From positions 48,567-112,566 of the forward strand of contig JBNMLH010000011.1 in NCBI GenBank assembly GCA_050875145.1: a stretch of DNA of 64,000 nucleotides. The letters run 5' to 3'. Both the position numbers and the translations under genes were made by a program. Position 1 is the stretch's first letter. Every line of letters starts with the position of its first letter. Source of the stretch: CAG-411 sp050875145. GTDB taxonomy: Bacteria > Bacillota > Clostridia > Lachnospirales > Lachnospiraceae. Positions 27,298 through 36,751 of the stretch are shown one piece after another. Below the pieces are notes generated by a model. That model made no database searches. It was given only the letters and a program-made list of their open reading frames with translations, and had not been told where the DNA came from.

Positions 27298-28305
27298 ATG
27301 ATAGGTAGAAAGATTATAGGCATCGATTTTGGAACAAGTGCAGTTAAGATATATAAAAAAGGTGCAGGTATTGTATTAAATGAAAAAAATGTTGTAGCGA
27401 TACAAAACAGAAAAAAGGTGATTGCATCTGGTGATTTTGCATTTGATATGTTAGGGAAATCTCCTGAGCAAATAGAAGTCACAATGCCCATACGAAATGG
27501 AGTAATTGCCGATATTGGGAAAATGCAACTATTATTAAGTGCATTTATTACAAAAATATTTAACGGGAAAGCCAAAAATGCAGATTATTTGGTTGCTGTT
27601 CCAACTGATATTACAGAAGTTGAAAAAAGAGCCTTTTGTGATGTGATACAACGTTCAAATGCAAAGGTGCGTAATATCTATATGGTTGACAAACCTGTAG
27701 TTGCAGCATTGGGAATGGATGTAGATGTGACGGGAACAAGGGGAGTTCTTACTGTTGATATTGGTGCTGATACGACTGAAATTGCAATTATTTCTTTGGG
27801 AGGAATTGTTCTTAGTAAATTAATACCGATTGGAGGATACAAGTTTGATTCCTTGATTCAATCAGCAATTCGTAAAAAATATAATCTTATTATCGGAGAT
27901 AAAACAGCAGAATCTGTGAAAGTTTCTCTTGCCTCTGCTTTAGAACCAGAAGAAGATACCATACGTGTATTTGGACGGGATGTAGTAAGTGGCTTACCTT
28001 CAGAAGCTATGGTGGATACGGAGTTAATTTATCAGGCTATTAATGAACAGCTTACTTCCGTACTTTCTGCTATCAGAGTTATTTTGGAACGTACACCGCC
28101 AGAAATTTCTGCTGATATTATTCGTTCTGGCATCTATGTGACAGGTGGTTCTGCCTTAATTAAAAATTTGGGAGAATGTATAGAAGCAGAGACAAACTTG
28201 AAAGTTAATATTGCAGAAGATGCACAATTTTCTGTAATAAATGGAGTTGGAAAAATAATTGAAGATACTAAATTGATGAGACAAGTTGCACATGTAGTCA
28301 GATAG
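27298..28305 (+). CDS. mreB: Rod shape-determining protein MreB (divergent)
   Basis: Actin-like ATPase that forms membrane filaments guiding sidewall synthesis. The 335-residue length fits. The first phosphate loop is GIDFGTSAVKIY in place of the usual GIDLGTANTLVY. The second is DIGADTTEIAIISLGG (about 154), where MreB normally has DIGGGTTE. Adenosine-side motif VTGGSALIKNLGECI is present. ATG 27298 gives the normal MreB length, although its GGAAGGAG site is 13 bases away; the open frame extends upstream into radC. mreC, mreD and mrdA follow. Confidence 0.9.
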   Translation: MIGRKIIGIDFGTSAVKIYKKGAGIVLNEKNVVAIQNRKKVIASGDFAFDMLGKSPEQIEVTMPIRNGVIADIGKMQLLLSAFITKIFNGKAKNADYLVAVPTDITEVEKRAFCDVIQRSNAKVRNIYMVDKPVVAALGMDVDVTGTRGVLTVDIGADTTEIAIISLGGIVLSKLIPIGGYKFDSLIQSAIRKKYNLIIGDKTAESVKVSLASALEPEEDTIRVFGRDVVSGLPSEAMVDTELIYQAINEQLTSVLSAIRVILERTPPEISADIIRSGIYVTGGSALIKNLGECIEAETNLKVNIAEDAQFSVINGVGKIIEDTKLMRQVAHVVR

Positions 28306-28377
28306 TAGTTTTCCTGTATAAAACACTATTTGACTCCAACATCATAACACTTAACAAAGAAATGAGGAAAAAGAATC

Positions 28378-29256
28378 ATGCGAAGAAGAAATAAGTTTTC
28401 AATTGACCCTAAGTATATATTAACATTTTTTGTGATTTTATGTTTAATATTGATTATAACTTCTTACAAATTCAAAGATACCTTTGCTCCTATCAGATCT
28501 GTGGCAGGAGACATTGTAACTCCAATGCAAAGAGGTATTAATACTGTTGGTAGATTCTTTTCAGATAAGACGGATATTTTTACATCGATGAAAGAATTGA
28601 AAAAAGAAAATGAGGATTTACAAACCGAATTAAACAGTGTAACATATGAAAATAAAATTTTACAGCAAGAAAAATATGAATTGTCAGAGTTGCGAAAATT
28701 ATACGAATTAGATGAAAAGTATGCCAGTTATCCTAAAGTTGCAGCCCGCGTAATTGATAAAGATCCGGGCAACTGGTATAAAGTGTTCAAAATTGACAAA
28801 GGTTCTAATGATGGTTTAAAGGTTGACATGAATGTTTTAGCTGGAGATGGTTCTGGTGGCGGATTAGTTGGAATTATTACCGAAGTGGGGCATAATTGGG
28901 CAAAGGTACGTTCTATTGTAGATGATACAAGTAACGTAGGAGCTATGATACTTTCTACCAACGAAACCTGTATTGTTAGTGGAAATCATGAATTGTCAAA
29001 TAAGGGATTACTCGAATTTTCTGGTTTAGAAAACTCAGAGACAAAAGTTTCAACTGGAGCAGAAGTAGTCACCTCTTATCTGAGCGATAAGTACCATCAA
29101 GGAATTTTAATTGGTTATATAAAAGAAGTTAATGTAGATAGTACAAATTCAACCAGAAGCGGCTATATTACACCAACAGTTGATTTTGATAAACTAGAAA
29201 CAGTTTTGGTTATCACGGAATTAAAAGAAGCGCTTGATCCGCAACCAAAGGATTAG
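28378..29256 (+). CDS. mreC: Rod shape-determining protein MreC
   Basis: Bitopic membrane protein that organises the elongasome outside the membrane. One helix (about 12-28) is followed by a coiled coil (about 65-105, SMKELKKENEDLQTELNSVT) and a beta-rich domain with GNWYKVFKIDKGSNDGLKVD and GLVGIITEVG. The 292-residue length is typical. GAGGAAAA precedes the start. Confidence 0.93.
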   Translation: MRRRNKFSIDPKYILTFFVILCLILIITSYKFKDTFAPIRSVAGDIVTPMQRGINTVGRFFSDKTDIFTSMKELKKENEDLQTELNSVTYENKILQQEKYELSELRKLYELDEKYASYPKVAARVIDKDPGNWYKVFKIDKGSNDGLKVDMNVLAGDGSGGGLVGIITEVGHNWAKVRSIVDDTSNVGAMILSTNETCIVSGNHELSNKGLLEFSGLENSETKVSTGAEVVTSYLSDKYHQGILIGYIKEVNVDSTNSTRSGYITPTVDFDKLETVLVITELKEALDPQPKD

Positions 29257-29295
29257 CGGCTACATAGGAAAAGTTAGTACAAAGGGGCTTAAGAA

Positions 29296-29808
29296 ATGAA
29301 GCGTTTTATTTTTACGGCAGTTACAGTGTTATTATGTTTTTTATTGCAAACAACAATATTTCAAGAAATTGCACTTGCTGGGGAAGTTCCTAATTTAATA
29401 TTGATCGTTGTAGTAGCAATTGCATATATGCGTGGTAGAAAGGAAGGCATGTATGTGGGTTTTGCAAGCGGTATGCTGATTGATCTTATTTATGGCGATC
29501 TTATTGGAATGAACGCAGTATTACTGGTATTAGTAGGATATTTGGTAGGTATTTGTAATGAAATCTATTACAGAGATCAGTTATCTGTACCTATTATTTT
29601 AGTTGCAGTAAGTGATTTTTTCTTTAATTTTGTATTTTATATTTTCAATTTCCTATTACGGGGAAGATTCAATGTGTTTTATTATATATGGCATACCATA
29701 TTACCAGAGATGGTATATACGGTATTGATGGCATGTGTTTTATACAAATTGTTACATTCTATTAATTACCGATTGGAGTGTAAGGAAGATACAGAGGAGG
29801 TTCTTTAA
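29296..29808 (+). CDS. mreD: Rod shape-determining protein MreD
   Basis: A 170-residue integral membrane protein with about five helices, the usual MreD form. Recognisable pieces are NLILIVVVAIAYMRGRKEG and GFASGMLIDLIYGD, which match the conserved central helix pair. It lies between mreC and mrdA and ends 3 bases before the mrdA start, so the two are probably translationally coupled. Confidence 0.9.
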   Translation: MKRFIFTAVTVLLCFLLQTTIFQEIALAGEVPNLILIVVVAIAYMRGRKEGMYVGFASGMLIDLIYGDLIGMNAVLLVLVGYLVGICNEIYYRDQLSVPIILVAVSDFFFNFVFYIFNFLLRGRFNVFYYIWHTILPEMVYTVLMACVLYKLLHSINYRLECKEDTEEVL

Positions 29809-29811
29809 TTT

Positions 29812-32682
29812 ATGCTTGATATGCTGAAAGATTGGTTTGAACAGGTTCGAAAAGCCCGTACATTCCCGATTATTATTGTATATATTTTATTGATTACAAT
29901 TTTAGCACATCGTTTATTTGTGCTTCAGATTGTGGATGGGGAAACTATTTCAAATGAAAGCGAAAAGAAAAAAGATAAAAAGCGTTATATAAAGGGAACC
30001 AGAGGAAACATTTACGATTGTAATGGTGTGCTTTTGGCATATAATGAATTATCGTATTCTGTTACATTAGAAGATACAGATGACCTGAAAACAAATAAAG
30101 AGAAAAATGAAATGATTGCCAAATTACTTCAGATTTTGAAAAAAAACAATTGTGATGTTGATATTGATTTTGAGATTGAATTAAATGAAGATGGTGAATT
30201 TCAATTTAATGTAGAAGATAAAGCATTGTTAAATTTTAAAAGAGATGTTTATTGTCTCAAATCTACAAACGATTTAACACAAAAACAAAAAAATGCAACA
30301 GCAAAAGAAGTATTTGAATTTTTACGAACAGATACAAGCAGTAATAGCCCTAAGTTTGAGATTTCAGATAAATACTCAGATGAAGAAGCGTTAGCAATTA
30401 TGGCAATCCGATACGAACTATTTTTAAATCGTTTCAAAAAGTTTCTTCCAATTACAGTGGCAAGCAACATTGATGAAAAAACCAGAGTGGCAATCAAAGA
30501 AAATAGTTCAGAATTAACTGGTGTGGAAGTAACAACAGACACATACCGTAAATATAACGATAGTAAGTATTTTTCTCATGTAATTGGTTATACGGGAACT
30601 GTAACGGATGATGAGTTGTCTGAATTAAAAGAAAAAGGATTGCAAAATAAATATACATCTGAGGACCAAATTGGTAAGACAGGTGTAGAAAAAGAATATG
30701 AGGCTTCATTACATGGTGCAAGAGGTTCTGAGAAGCTTACTGTAAATCAATCTGGTCGAGTCTTGTCAGTATCTGATGTGGTAGCCGCATCCTCTGGAAA
30801 TGATTTATACTTAACCATTGATGCTGATTTACAGAAGGCATGTTATGATATGCTGGAAAAGGAACTCGCAAGTATTTTGTTGAGCAAAATCCATAGAGGA
30901 AAAGGTTCTGGCACAAAAGGTGATCGTTCTGATGGTATTACAATTCCAGAATATGATGTGTATTATGCACTTATCAATAATAATGTGATTGATATTACAA
31001 CTTTAAATGATAAGTCTGCTTCTGATATTGAGAAAAAAGTATATTCAAAATATGTTTCAAAAAGAAATAGTGTTTTAGATAAGTTGAAAAGTATTTTGGC
31101 TGCTGATAACACATTAACGGCAAAAGGTTTATCCGAAGAATACCAGATATATCAAATATATTTATATAATTATTTATGTAAAAAAGGAATTATTCTAGAA
31201 AGTAAGGTAGATAATGATATTACAAAATATAAAACTTATATAGATGCAAAGATAAATGAAAAATTTAGCCTGAGTGAATTTACACAGGACGCAATTGCAA
31301 ATGGATGGGTAGATTTGTCTTGCCTAAATATAGGAGACAAGTATTATAGTACCACAGAGTTATACGATAAGCTTTTAAAGTATGTATTTAAAGAACTAAA
31401 GAAAGACAAAGGATTTGCAAAGAAACTCTACTATTATATGATAGATAATGGAAGTGTTTCAGGAAATGAAGTATGCGTGATTCTATATGAACAAGGAGTG
31501 CTATCTTATGATGAAAAAGAGGTAGAAAAGTTATTAAATGGAACAACCAGTGCTTATACGTTTATTCGAACACAGATAGAAAAGCTTACCATTACACCAG
31601 CAATGCTTGCACTTGATCCATGTTCAGGTTCTATTGTAATAACCGACCCAGATACGGGAAATGTAAAAGCATGTGTATCTTATCCTGGATATGATACGAA
31701 TAAATTTGCGAACAAAATTGATACAGATTATTATTATCAGACATATGAAGATTTATCACTTCCAACATTAAACCGTGTTATTACACAAAGAACAGCACCA
31801 GGGTCCACATATAAACCACTTGTTTCTATTGCGGCCTTGACAGAGGGTTACATTACACCTGAAACAAAAATAACGGATAAAGTAGTATTTTCTGAGATTA
31901 GTACAAAACCACGTTGTTGGTCAAATTATAGTCATGGAACGATTAATGTATCCAAGGCGATTGAATATTCTTGTAACTATTTCTTCTATACAGTTGGTTA
32001 TGAGATGAGTGACAAATCCACGCACGATAGCAAAGGTTTGAAAATATTAGAAAAATATGCAAAAATGTTTGGCTTTGGTGCAACCTCAGGTTTATCTGAA
32101 TTAGAATATAAACCTAAAATTTCAGACAATAGTGCGGTAACGTCTGCAATCGGACAGGGAAAGAACGATTATACCCCTTCACAAATTGCACGATATGCTA
32201 CTACATTGGTAAATCAGAAGAAATGTTATAATCTAAATTTAGTAGGAAAAATAAAGAGCAGTGATGGAAAAAAAGAAAAAACAAACAAAGCAAAAGTACA
32301 CAATAAAGTTTCAATTGCAAATACAACATGGGATGCAGTTTACAAAGGAATGTATGGTGTTGTAAACGGTTCGCAGAGTTCTATTTCTCAATATTTCAAG
32401 TCATTAAAAGAAGATGGAATTCAAGTTGCCGGGAAAACAGGTACTGCACAGGAAAGTAACTCAAAACCGAATCATGCGTTATTTATTTCCTTTGCTCCAT
32501 ATAATAATCCTGAAATTTGCACTACAGTAGTTATTCCAAACGGATATACATCTGCTAATGCTGCAGAAGTAGCCAGCAATGTATATAAATATTATTTTGC
32601 TAAGGGCAAAAAAGCAAAGCAAAAAGTGGTAAAACAGGCTTGTTCCTTGAAAAAGGCTGGAACGTCTGTGGTAGGAGACTAG
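29812..32682 (+). CDS. mrdA: Penicillin-binding protein 2 (MrdA-type) with a large insertion
   Basis: Class B transpeptidase of the elongasome, working with RodA. A membrane helix (about 18-36) precedes the dimerisation domain, with KGTRGNIYDCNGVLLAYNEL and IGKTGVEKEYE. Catalytic motifs are STYK at S665 (APGSTYKPL), SCN at S720 and KTG at K875. At 956 residues it is longer than most PBP2 proteins (about 630-720). Most of the excess is a Lys/Tyr/Asp-rich helical segment of roughly 235 residues (about 355-590), inserted between LYLTIDADLQKACYDML and MLALDPCSGSIVITDPDTG. The reading frame is intact. Confidence 0.92.
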   Translation: MLDMLKDWFEQVRKARTFPIIIVYILLITILAHRLFVLQIVDGETISNESEKKKDKKRYIKGTRGNIYDCNGVLLAYNELSYSVTLEDTDDLKTNKEKNEMIAKLLQILKKNNCDVDIDFEIELNEDGEFQFNVEDKALLNFKRDVYCLKSTNDLTQKQKNATAKEVFEFLRTDTSSNSPKFEISDKYSDEEALAIMAIRYELFLNRFKKFLPITVASNIDEKTRVAIKENSSELTGVEVTTDTYRKYNDSKYFSHVIGYTGTVTDDELSELKEKGLQNKYTSEDQIGKTGVEKEYEASLHGARGSEKLTVNQSGRVLSVSDVVAASSGNDLYLTIDADLQKACYDMLEKELASILLSKIHRGKGSGTKGDRSDGITIPEYDVYYALINNNVIDITTLNDKSASDIEKKVYSKYVSKRNSVLDKLKSILAADNTLTAKGLSEEYQIYQIYLYNYLCKKGIILESKVDNDITKYKTYIDAKINEKFSLSEFTQDAIANGWVDLSCLNIGDKYYSTTELYDKLLKYVFKELKKDKGFAKKLYYYMIDNGSVSGNEVCVILYEQGVLSYDEKEVEKLLNGTTSAYTFIRTQIEKLTITPAMLALDPCSGSIVITDPDTGNVKACVSYPGYDTNKFANKIDTDYYYQTYEDLSLPTLNRVITQRTAPGSTYKPLVSIAALTEGYITPETKITDKVVFSEISTKPRCWSNYSHGTINVSKAIEYSCNYFFYTVGYEMSDKSTHDSKGLKILEKYAKMFGFGATSGLSELEYKPKISDNSAVTSAIGQGKNDYTPSQIARYATTLVNQKKCYNLNLVGKIKSSDGKKEKTNKAKVHNKVSIANTTWDAVYKGMYGVVNGSQSSISQYFKSLKEDGIQVAGKTGTAQESNSKPNHALFISFAPYNNPEICTTVVIPNGYTSANAAEVASNVYKYYFAKGKKAKQKVVKQACSLKKAGTSVVGD

Positions 32683-32710
32683 AAAATTTTAATAATAGAT
32701 AAAAAGTTGT

Positions 32711-32738
32711 TTGAACCTACACTTTTTTTTGGTATAAT
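32711..32738 (+). promoter_or_regulatory. Sigma-A promoter of minC
   Basis: TTGAAC (32711-32716), 16 bases, TATAAT (32733-32738). The -35 is the start of TTGAACCTA (32711-32719), which is nearly inverted at 32751-32760 (TAGGGTTCAA), so the promoter is flanked by a dyad. Confidence 0.65.
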
Positions 32739-32784
32739 AGACAGGAAAAATAGGGTTCAATGAAAGAAAAGGGAAGTAGATAAC

Positions 32785-33507
32785 ATGAATAGTACAGTCA
32801 TGATAAAAGGGAATAAATCAGGTATTGTTCTTGTATTGGACAAAGACATTGCTTATGATACATTAAAAAAAGATGTTGCTGCAAAATTTAAGGAAACTGC
32901 AAAGTTTTTAGGTAAAGCGACAATGGCAATCACTTTTGAAGGTAGAGAACTTACAACTGATGAACAAAGGGAGTTGCTTCAGATTATTGAGGACAGCTCA
33001 GATTTGAAAATAGCATGTATTGTAAATAATGACCCAGAGCAAGAGAAACGTTTCAAGAAAAGTTTAGATGAAAAAATCATGGAATTTAACAGCAATTCTG
33101 GACAATTTTATAAAGGCAATCTTCGTTCTGGTCAAGTGTTGGAAGTGGAGACCAGTGTAATTGTTCTTGGGGATGTAAATATAGGTGCTAAAGTAGTTTC
33201 TAAGGGAAACATTATTATTATTGGTAACTTAAAGGGAAGTGTATTTGCAGGTGCTGGTGGTAATAAAGAAGCATTTGTGTTAGCTTTAGGTATGCAACCG
33301 ATTCAAATTCGGATTGGAGATTTTATTGCAAGAGCACCAGATAAGGAAAATCGTGGTTTATTTAAAGAAAAATCTACCTTTTTCAAAAGAAAGGATAAAA
33401 AGCCAAATGAGCCACAACAACAAGAAATTAAAATAGCCTTTGTGGAAGGAGAAACAATTTTAATTGAACCTTTAAGCAAAGATGTTTTGAATGATATTAA
33501 TATATAA
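32785..33507 (+). CDS. minC: Septum site-determining protein MinC
   Basis: Inhibits FtsZ assembly away from midcell. The 240-residue protein has a weakly conserved N-terminal domain (about 1-105) and a C-terminal beta-helix (about 115-215) with GQVLEVETSVIVLGDVNIGA, SKGNIIIIGNLKGSVFAG and the MQPIQIRIGDFIARAPD block. It begins a minCDE-rodA unit with its own promoter. Confidence 0.93.
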   Translation: MNSTVMIKGNKSGIVLVLDKDIAYDTLKKDVAAKFKETAKFLGKATMAITFEGRELTTDEQRELLQIIEDSSDLKIACIVNNDPEQEKRFKKSLDEKIMEFNSNSGQFYKGNLRSGQVLEVETSVIVLGDVNIGAKVVSKGNIIIIGNLKGSVFAGAGGNKEAFVLALGMQPIQIRIGDFIARAPDKENRGLFKEKSTFFKRKDKKPNEPQQQEIKIAFVEGETILIEPLSKDVLNDINI

Positions 33508-33529
33508 TAAAGTTTGGAGGAAAAAGAAT

Positions 33530-34321
33530 ATGGGCGAAGTTATTGTCGTAACATCCGGAAAAGGTGGTGTAGGTAAAACTACTACAACTGCAAATGTTGG
33601 AACAGGTCTGGCAAAATTAGGGAAGAAAGTTGTATTGATTGATACAGATATAGGATTAAGAAATCTTGATGTAGTTATGGGATTGGAGAATCGTATTGTA
33701 TACAATTTAGTTGACGTAATTGAAGGAAATTGTCGTATTAAGCAAGCCTTAATTAAAGATAAACGCCATGAAAACTTATACTTACTTCCTTCTGCACAGA
33801 CAAAAGATAAGTCTGCAGTTAGTCCTGAACAAATGAAGAAATTAGCTGAACAGCTAAAAGAAGAATTTGATTACATACTTATGGACTGTCCAGCCGGAAT
33901 TGAGCAGGGATTCCAAAATGCAATTGCAGGTGCAGACAGTGCATTGGTAGTTACTACTCCAGAGGTATCCGCAGTTCGTGATGCAGACCGTATCATTGGA
34001 TTATTAGAAGCAAATGAGATGAAGCAAACACATTTGATCGTCAACCGTTTAAGAAACCAAATGGTAAAAGATAATAATATGATGTCTAGTGATGATGTGG
34101 TTGAAATACTTGGCGTAGATTTAATTGGTGTAGTTCCAGATGATGAGCAGATTATTGTAGCAACCAATAATGGAGAACCTTTAGTTGGCACAGATGCTTT
34201 AGCTGGACAGGCATATTTAAATATTTGCCGCAGATTATTAGGAGAAGAAGTTCCTTTGTTGGATTTAAATAGCAAGCAGGGTATCTTTTCTAAAATAGGA
34301 AGTTTTTTCAAAAAGAACTAA
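33530..34321 (+). CDS. minD: Septum site-determining protein MinD
   Basis: Deviant Walker A ATPase that carries MinC to the membrane. GKGGVGKTTTTANVG is the signature loop, DTDIGLRNLDVVMGLE the switch region, and the ending IFSKIGSFFKKN is the amphipathic membrane-targeting helix. ATG 33530 has GGAGG about 9 bases upstream and gives the expected 263 residues. The longer frame back to 33491 overlaps minC and is not needed. Confidence 0.96.
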   Translation: MGEVIVVTSGKGGVGKTTTTANVGTGLAKLGKKVVLIDTDIGLRNLDVVMGLENRIVYNLVDVIEGNCRIKQALIKDKRHENLYLLPSAQTKDKSAVSPEQMKKLAEQLKEEFDYILMDCPAGIEQGFQNAIAGADSALVVTTPEVSAVRDADRIIGLLEANEMKQTHLIVNRLRNQMVKDNNMMSSDDVVEILGVDLIGVVPDDEQIIVATNNGEPLVGTDALAGQAYLNICRRLLGEEVPLLDLNSKQGIFSKIGSFFKKN

Positions 34322-34333
34322 GGAGGAACAGAT

Positions 34334-34615
34334 ATGGGATTTGCTGATTTTTTTAGAAAAAAATCCTCTGGCAGTGTTGCGAAAGACAGACTAAAATTAG
34401 TATTAGTTTCTGATCGTGCAAATTGTTCACCAGAGTTAATGGAACAAATGAAAAACGATATTATTAATGTAATTTCCAAGTATATGGAAGTTGATATGGA
34501 AGGTCTTGATATTAAGATTTCACAGACAGATGTAGAGGGAAGTGATATACCTGTTCCAGCTTTATTTGCCAATATTCCTATCAGAGATATGCGTGGAAAT
34601 AAAAAATCGGAATAA
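34334..34615 (+). CDS. minE: Cell division topological specificity factor MinE
   Basis: A 93-residue MinD activator. The N-terminal membrane-binding helix is GFADFFRKKSSGS, followed by the MinD-binding part AKDRLKLVLVSDRANCSPEL, then the dimerisation domain (YMEVDMEGLDIKI). MinE with MinC and MinD implies an oscillating system. It follows minD after 12 bases, with AAGGAGG upstream. Confidence 0.95.
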   Translation: MGFADFFRKKSSGSVAKDRLKLVLVSDRANCSPELMEQMKNDIINVISKYMEVDMEGLDIKISQTDVEGSDIPVPALFANIPIRDMRGNKKSE

Positions 34616-34632
34616 AATAAGGATGATTTTTT

Positions 34633-35814
34633 ATGTTTAATTTTAAGCAATATGATTGGAGAAGATATAATTTCACTGTATTAGTTGTGATGGTTATATT
34701 ATGTATTTGCAGCGCTTATTTTGTTAGCTTTGCAATTTCAGCAACTATGGGTGAAGACAAAGCAGGAGGCTACTTTAGGAGACAGATTATTTCTATGATT
34801 ATTTCGCTTTTAATTGCGATTGTAGTTTCTTTGATTGACTATAGGCGTATATGCGATTTCGTAGTCATATATTATATAATAGCAACATTAATGGTTGCCG
34901 CAACAAAATTGTCTCCTCTAGGTACAGATCAAAAAACAGGTTCCTATCGATGGCTAAAACTTCCTGGTGTAAATTTACAGCCATCCGAAATATGTAAGCT
35001 TGTTGTCATTATGGCATTGGCAGTATATTTTATGAAGATGCGAGAGCAGATGGATTCGGTAAAGACATTTTTAATAGGTTTTATGATTATGTTTATTCCA
35101 ACCTTTTTTATTTTAATTCAGTCGGATTTGTCCTCAAGTCTTGTTATCTTTTTTGTATTCGCCATGATGGTTTTTGCGGCTGGATTGACATACAAGATTG
35201 TAATTCCGATACTGGCAGTAACCATACCTACAGTGATTGGAGCATTATGGTTTTTACAGCAGCCTATTGCTGAAAAAATTATTCCTGAGAAACATTGGTA
35301 TCAGGTAGAACGAATTATCGGTTTTATGAATCCTGAAAAGTATAGTAATTCGCTGATGTATCAGCAGTTACATTCTATACAATCCATTGCTTCCGGTCAG
35401 CTTACAGGAAAGTTATTATCAGAATCAGCCAGCACAGGAAGAAATTATAGCTGGGTTGATGTATGTGAAAGTGATTTTATTTTTACGGTAATTGGTGAAG
35501 AAGTTGGATTTATTGGATGTTGCTTAATTGTGGCATTATTATGCATCATTATATTTATGTGTATTCGTACAGCAATCAGATGTAATGAAACATTAGGATA
35601 TTTAATTGCTGTAGGTATTTCAGCTATGTTTATGTTTCAGGTATTTGCGAATATAGGTGTTGCAACTATGATTTTGCCAAATACAGGATTGCCATTGCCA
35701 TTTTTAAGTAATGGTATCAGCTCGATGATTAGTTGTTCTATTGCAATCGGTATTATATTAAATATAGGAATGCAATCGGGAACTGGTGACAGAAGTGGTA
35801 TTAGTTTTTTGTAA
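34633..35814 (+). CDS. rodA: SEDS glycosyltransferase RodA/FtsW family
   Basis: A 393-residue, roughly ten-helix peptidoglycan polymerase. Family blocks are GSYRWLKLPGVNLQPSEICK, QSDLSSSLVIFFVF, the SDFIFTVIGEEVGFIG segment and TGLPLPFLSNGISSMIS. Its position with mrdA and minCDE favours RodA over FtsW or SpoVE, but sequence alone does not fully separate them. Confidence 0.88.
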   Translation: MFNFKQYDWRRYNFTVLVVMVILCICSAYFVSFAISATMGEDKAGGYFRRQIISMIISLLIAIVVSLIDYRRICDFVVIYYIIATLMVAATKLSPLGTDQKTGSYRWLKLPGVNLQPSEICKLVVIMALAVYFMKMREQMDSVKTFLIGFMIMFIPTFFILIQSDLSSSLVIFFVFAMMVFAAGLTYKIVIPILAVTIPTVIGALWFLQQPIAEKIIPEKHWYQVERIIGFMNPEKYSNSLMYQQLHSIQSIASGQLTGKLLSESASTGRNYSWVDVCESDFIFTVIGEEVGFIGCCLIVALLCIIIFMCIRTAIRCNETLGYLIAVGISAMFMFQVFANIGVATMILPNTGLPLPFLSNGISSMISCSIAIGIILNIGMQSGTGDRSGISFL

Positions 35815-35860
35815 TATTTGTAAATATTTGTGAATATTTTATCAAAAAACAAAAAATAAA

Positions 35861-35889
35861 TTGATTTCTTTATTGAAATGTGATATATT
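35861..35889 (+). promoter_or_regulatory. Sigma-A promoter of mgsA
   Basis: TTGATT (35861-35866), 17 bases, TATATT (35884-35889). It supports ATG 35922 as the mgsA start because the longer frame would start inside the promoter. Confidence 0.6.
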
Positions 35890-35921
35890 CTTACCATAGA
35901 GAAATGATTAGGGGGTGCAAA

Positions 35922-36317
35922 ATGAATATTGGAATGATTGCACACGATACGAAAAAAAAGTTAATGCAGAATTTTTGTATTGCGTATCGAGGGATACTGT
36001 GTAAAAATGAGATTTTTGCAACAGGTACTACAGGTAGATTGATTGAAGAAGCAACTAATATGAATGTTCACAAATATTTAGCCGGTCATTTAGGTGGTGA
36101 GCAGCAATTAGGTGCGCAAATTGAACATAATCAAATTGATTTAGTAATTTTTTTGAGAGATCCCCTTACACCAAAATCCCATGAACCAGATGTGAACAAT
36201 GTTGTTCGTCTTTGCGATGTTCACAATATACCATTAGCTACAAATGTTGCGACAGCAGAGTTGTTGGTAAAAGCATTAGATAGAGGCGATTTGGATTGGC
36301 GAGATGTTGTTCGCTAA
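35922..36317 (+). CDS. mgsA: Methylglyoxal synthase
   Basis: Converts dihydroxyacetone phosphate to methylglyoxal and phosphate, a bypass used when sugar phosphates accumulate. The 131-residue protein has the phosphate site ATGTTGRLIEEATN, the GGEQQLGAQI block and the catalytic Asp region VIFLRDPLTPKSHEPDV. GGGGGTGC lies upstream of ATG 35922. It is followed at once by a terminator. Confidence 0.96.
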   Translation: MNIGMIAHDTKKKLMQNFCIAYRGILCKNEIFATGTTGRLIEEATNMNVHKYLAGHLGGEQQLGAQIEHNQIDLVIFLRDPLTPKSHEPDVNNVVRLCDVHNIPLATNVATAELLVKALDRGDLDWRDVVR

Positions 36318-36326
36318 GTAAACAGA

Positions 36327-36358
36327 AAAAATAGAGGATAAATATCCTCTATTTTTTT
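36327..36358. terminator. Bidirectional terminator between mgsA and DUF378 gene
   Basis: AAAAAATAGAGGATA and TATCCTCTATTTTTT form a perfect stem with a two-base loop. A-run and T-run flanks let it work on both strands, which suits the convergent genes here. Confidence 0.9.
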
Positions 36359-36405
36359 AATATAAAGCTTTTTGCATTGTATTAGATATTTTAGTAGTGA
36401 ATATT

Positions 36406-36609
36406 TTAGTCTAAAGTATTACGAATGCGACCAAAATAGCTTAATGCATAGATACCAGCTATGCCAACAAGAGCGTAAATGACTCTTGATAATCCCGTCA
36501 TATTTCCGAATAATACGCGAATCAAATCAAAACGGAAAAATCCGATCAATCCCCAATTCAAAGCTCCAACCACAACCAAGATTAAAATAAGATAATCTAA
36601 GACCTTCAT
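36406..36609 (-). CDS. DUF378 small membrane protein
   Basis: A 67-residue protein with two membrane helices. DYLILILVVVGALNWGLIGF is the conserved first helix of the DUF378 family, followed by RVIYALVGIAGIYAL. Function unknown. The start is ATG at 36609 because AGGAGGTT lies about 5 bases upstream; a 20-residue extension to 36669 has no support. It is a lone minus-strand gene in a plus-strand region. Confidence 0.85.
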   Translation of the reverse strand: MKVLDYLILILVVVGALNWGLIGFFRFDLIRVLFGNMTGLSRVIYALVGIAGIYALSYFGRIRNTLD

Positions 36610-36689
36610 ATACAAACCTCCTAAACTAAGTATAATTTTTGTTTCTATCCCTAGTATGTTCTTTTTCACATGGTTTATTCACAAAAATC

Positions 36690-36718
36690 TTGCACAATGA
36701 AATTAAGGATAGTATAAT
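36690..36718 (+). promoter_or_regulatory. Sigma-A promoter for the HlyD-like/ylm unit
   Basis: TTGCAC (36690-36695), 17 bases, TATAAT (36713-36718). It leaves an unusually long leader of about 210 bases before the next start codon. Confidence 0.7.
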
Positions 36719-36751
36719 AATACCCGTGAAAAAGTATATTTTTTTACTTTT

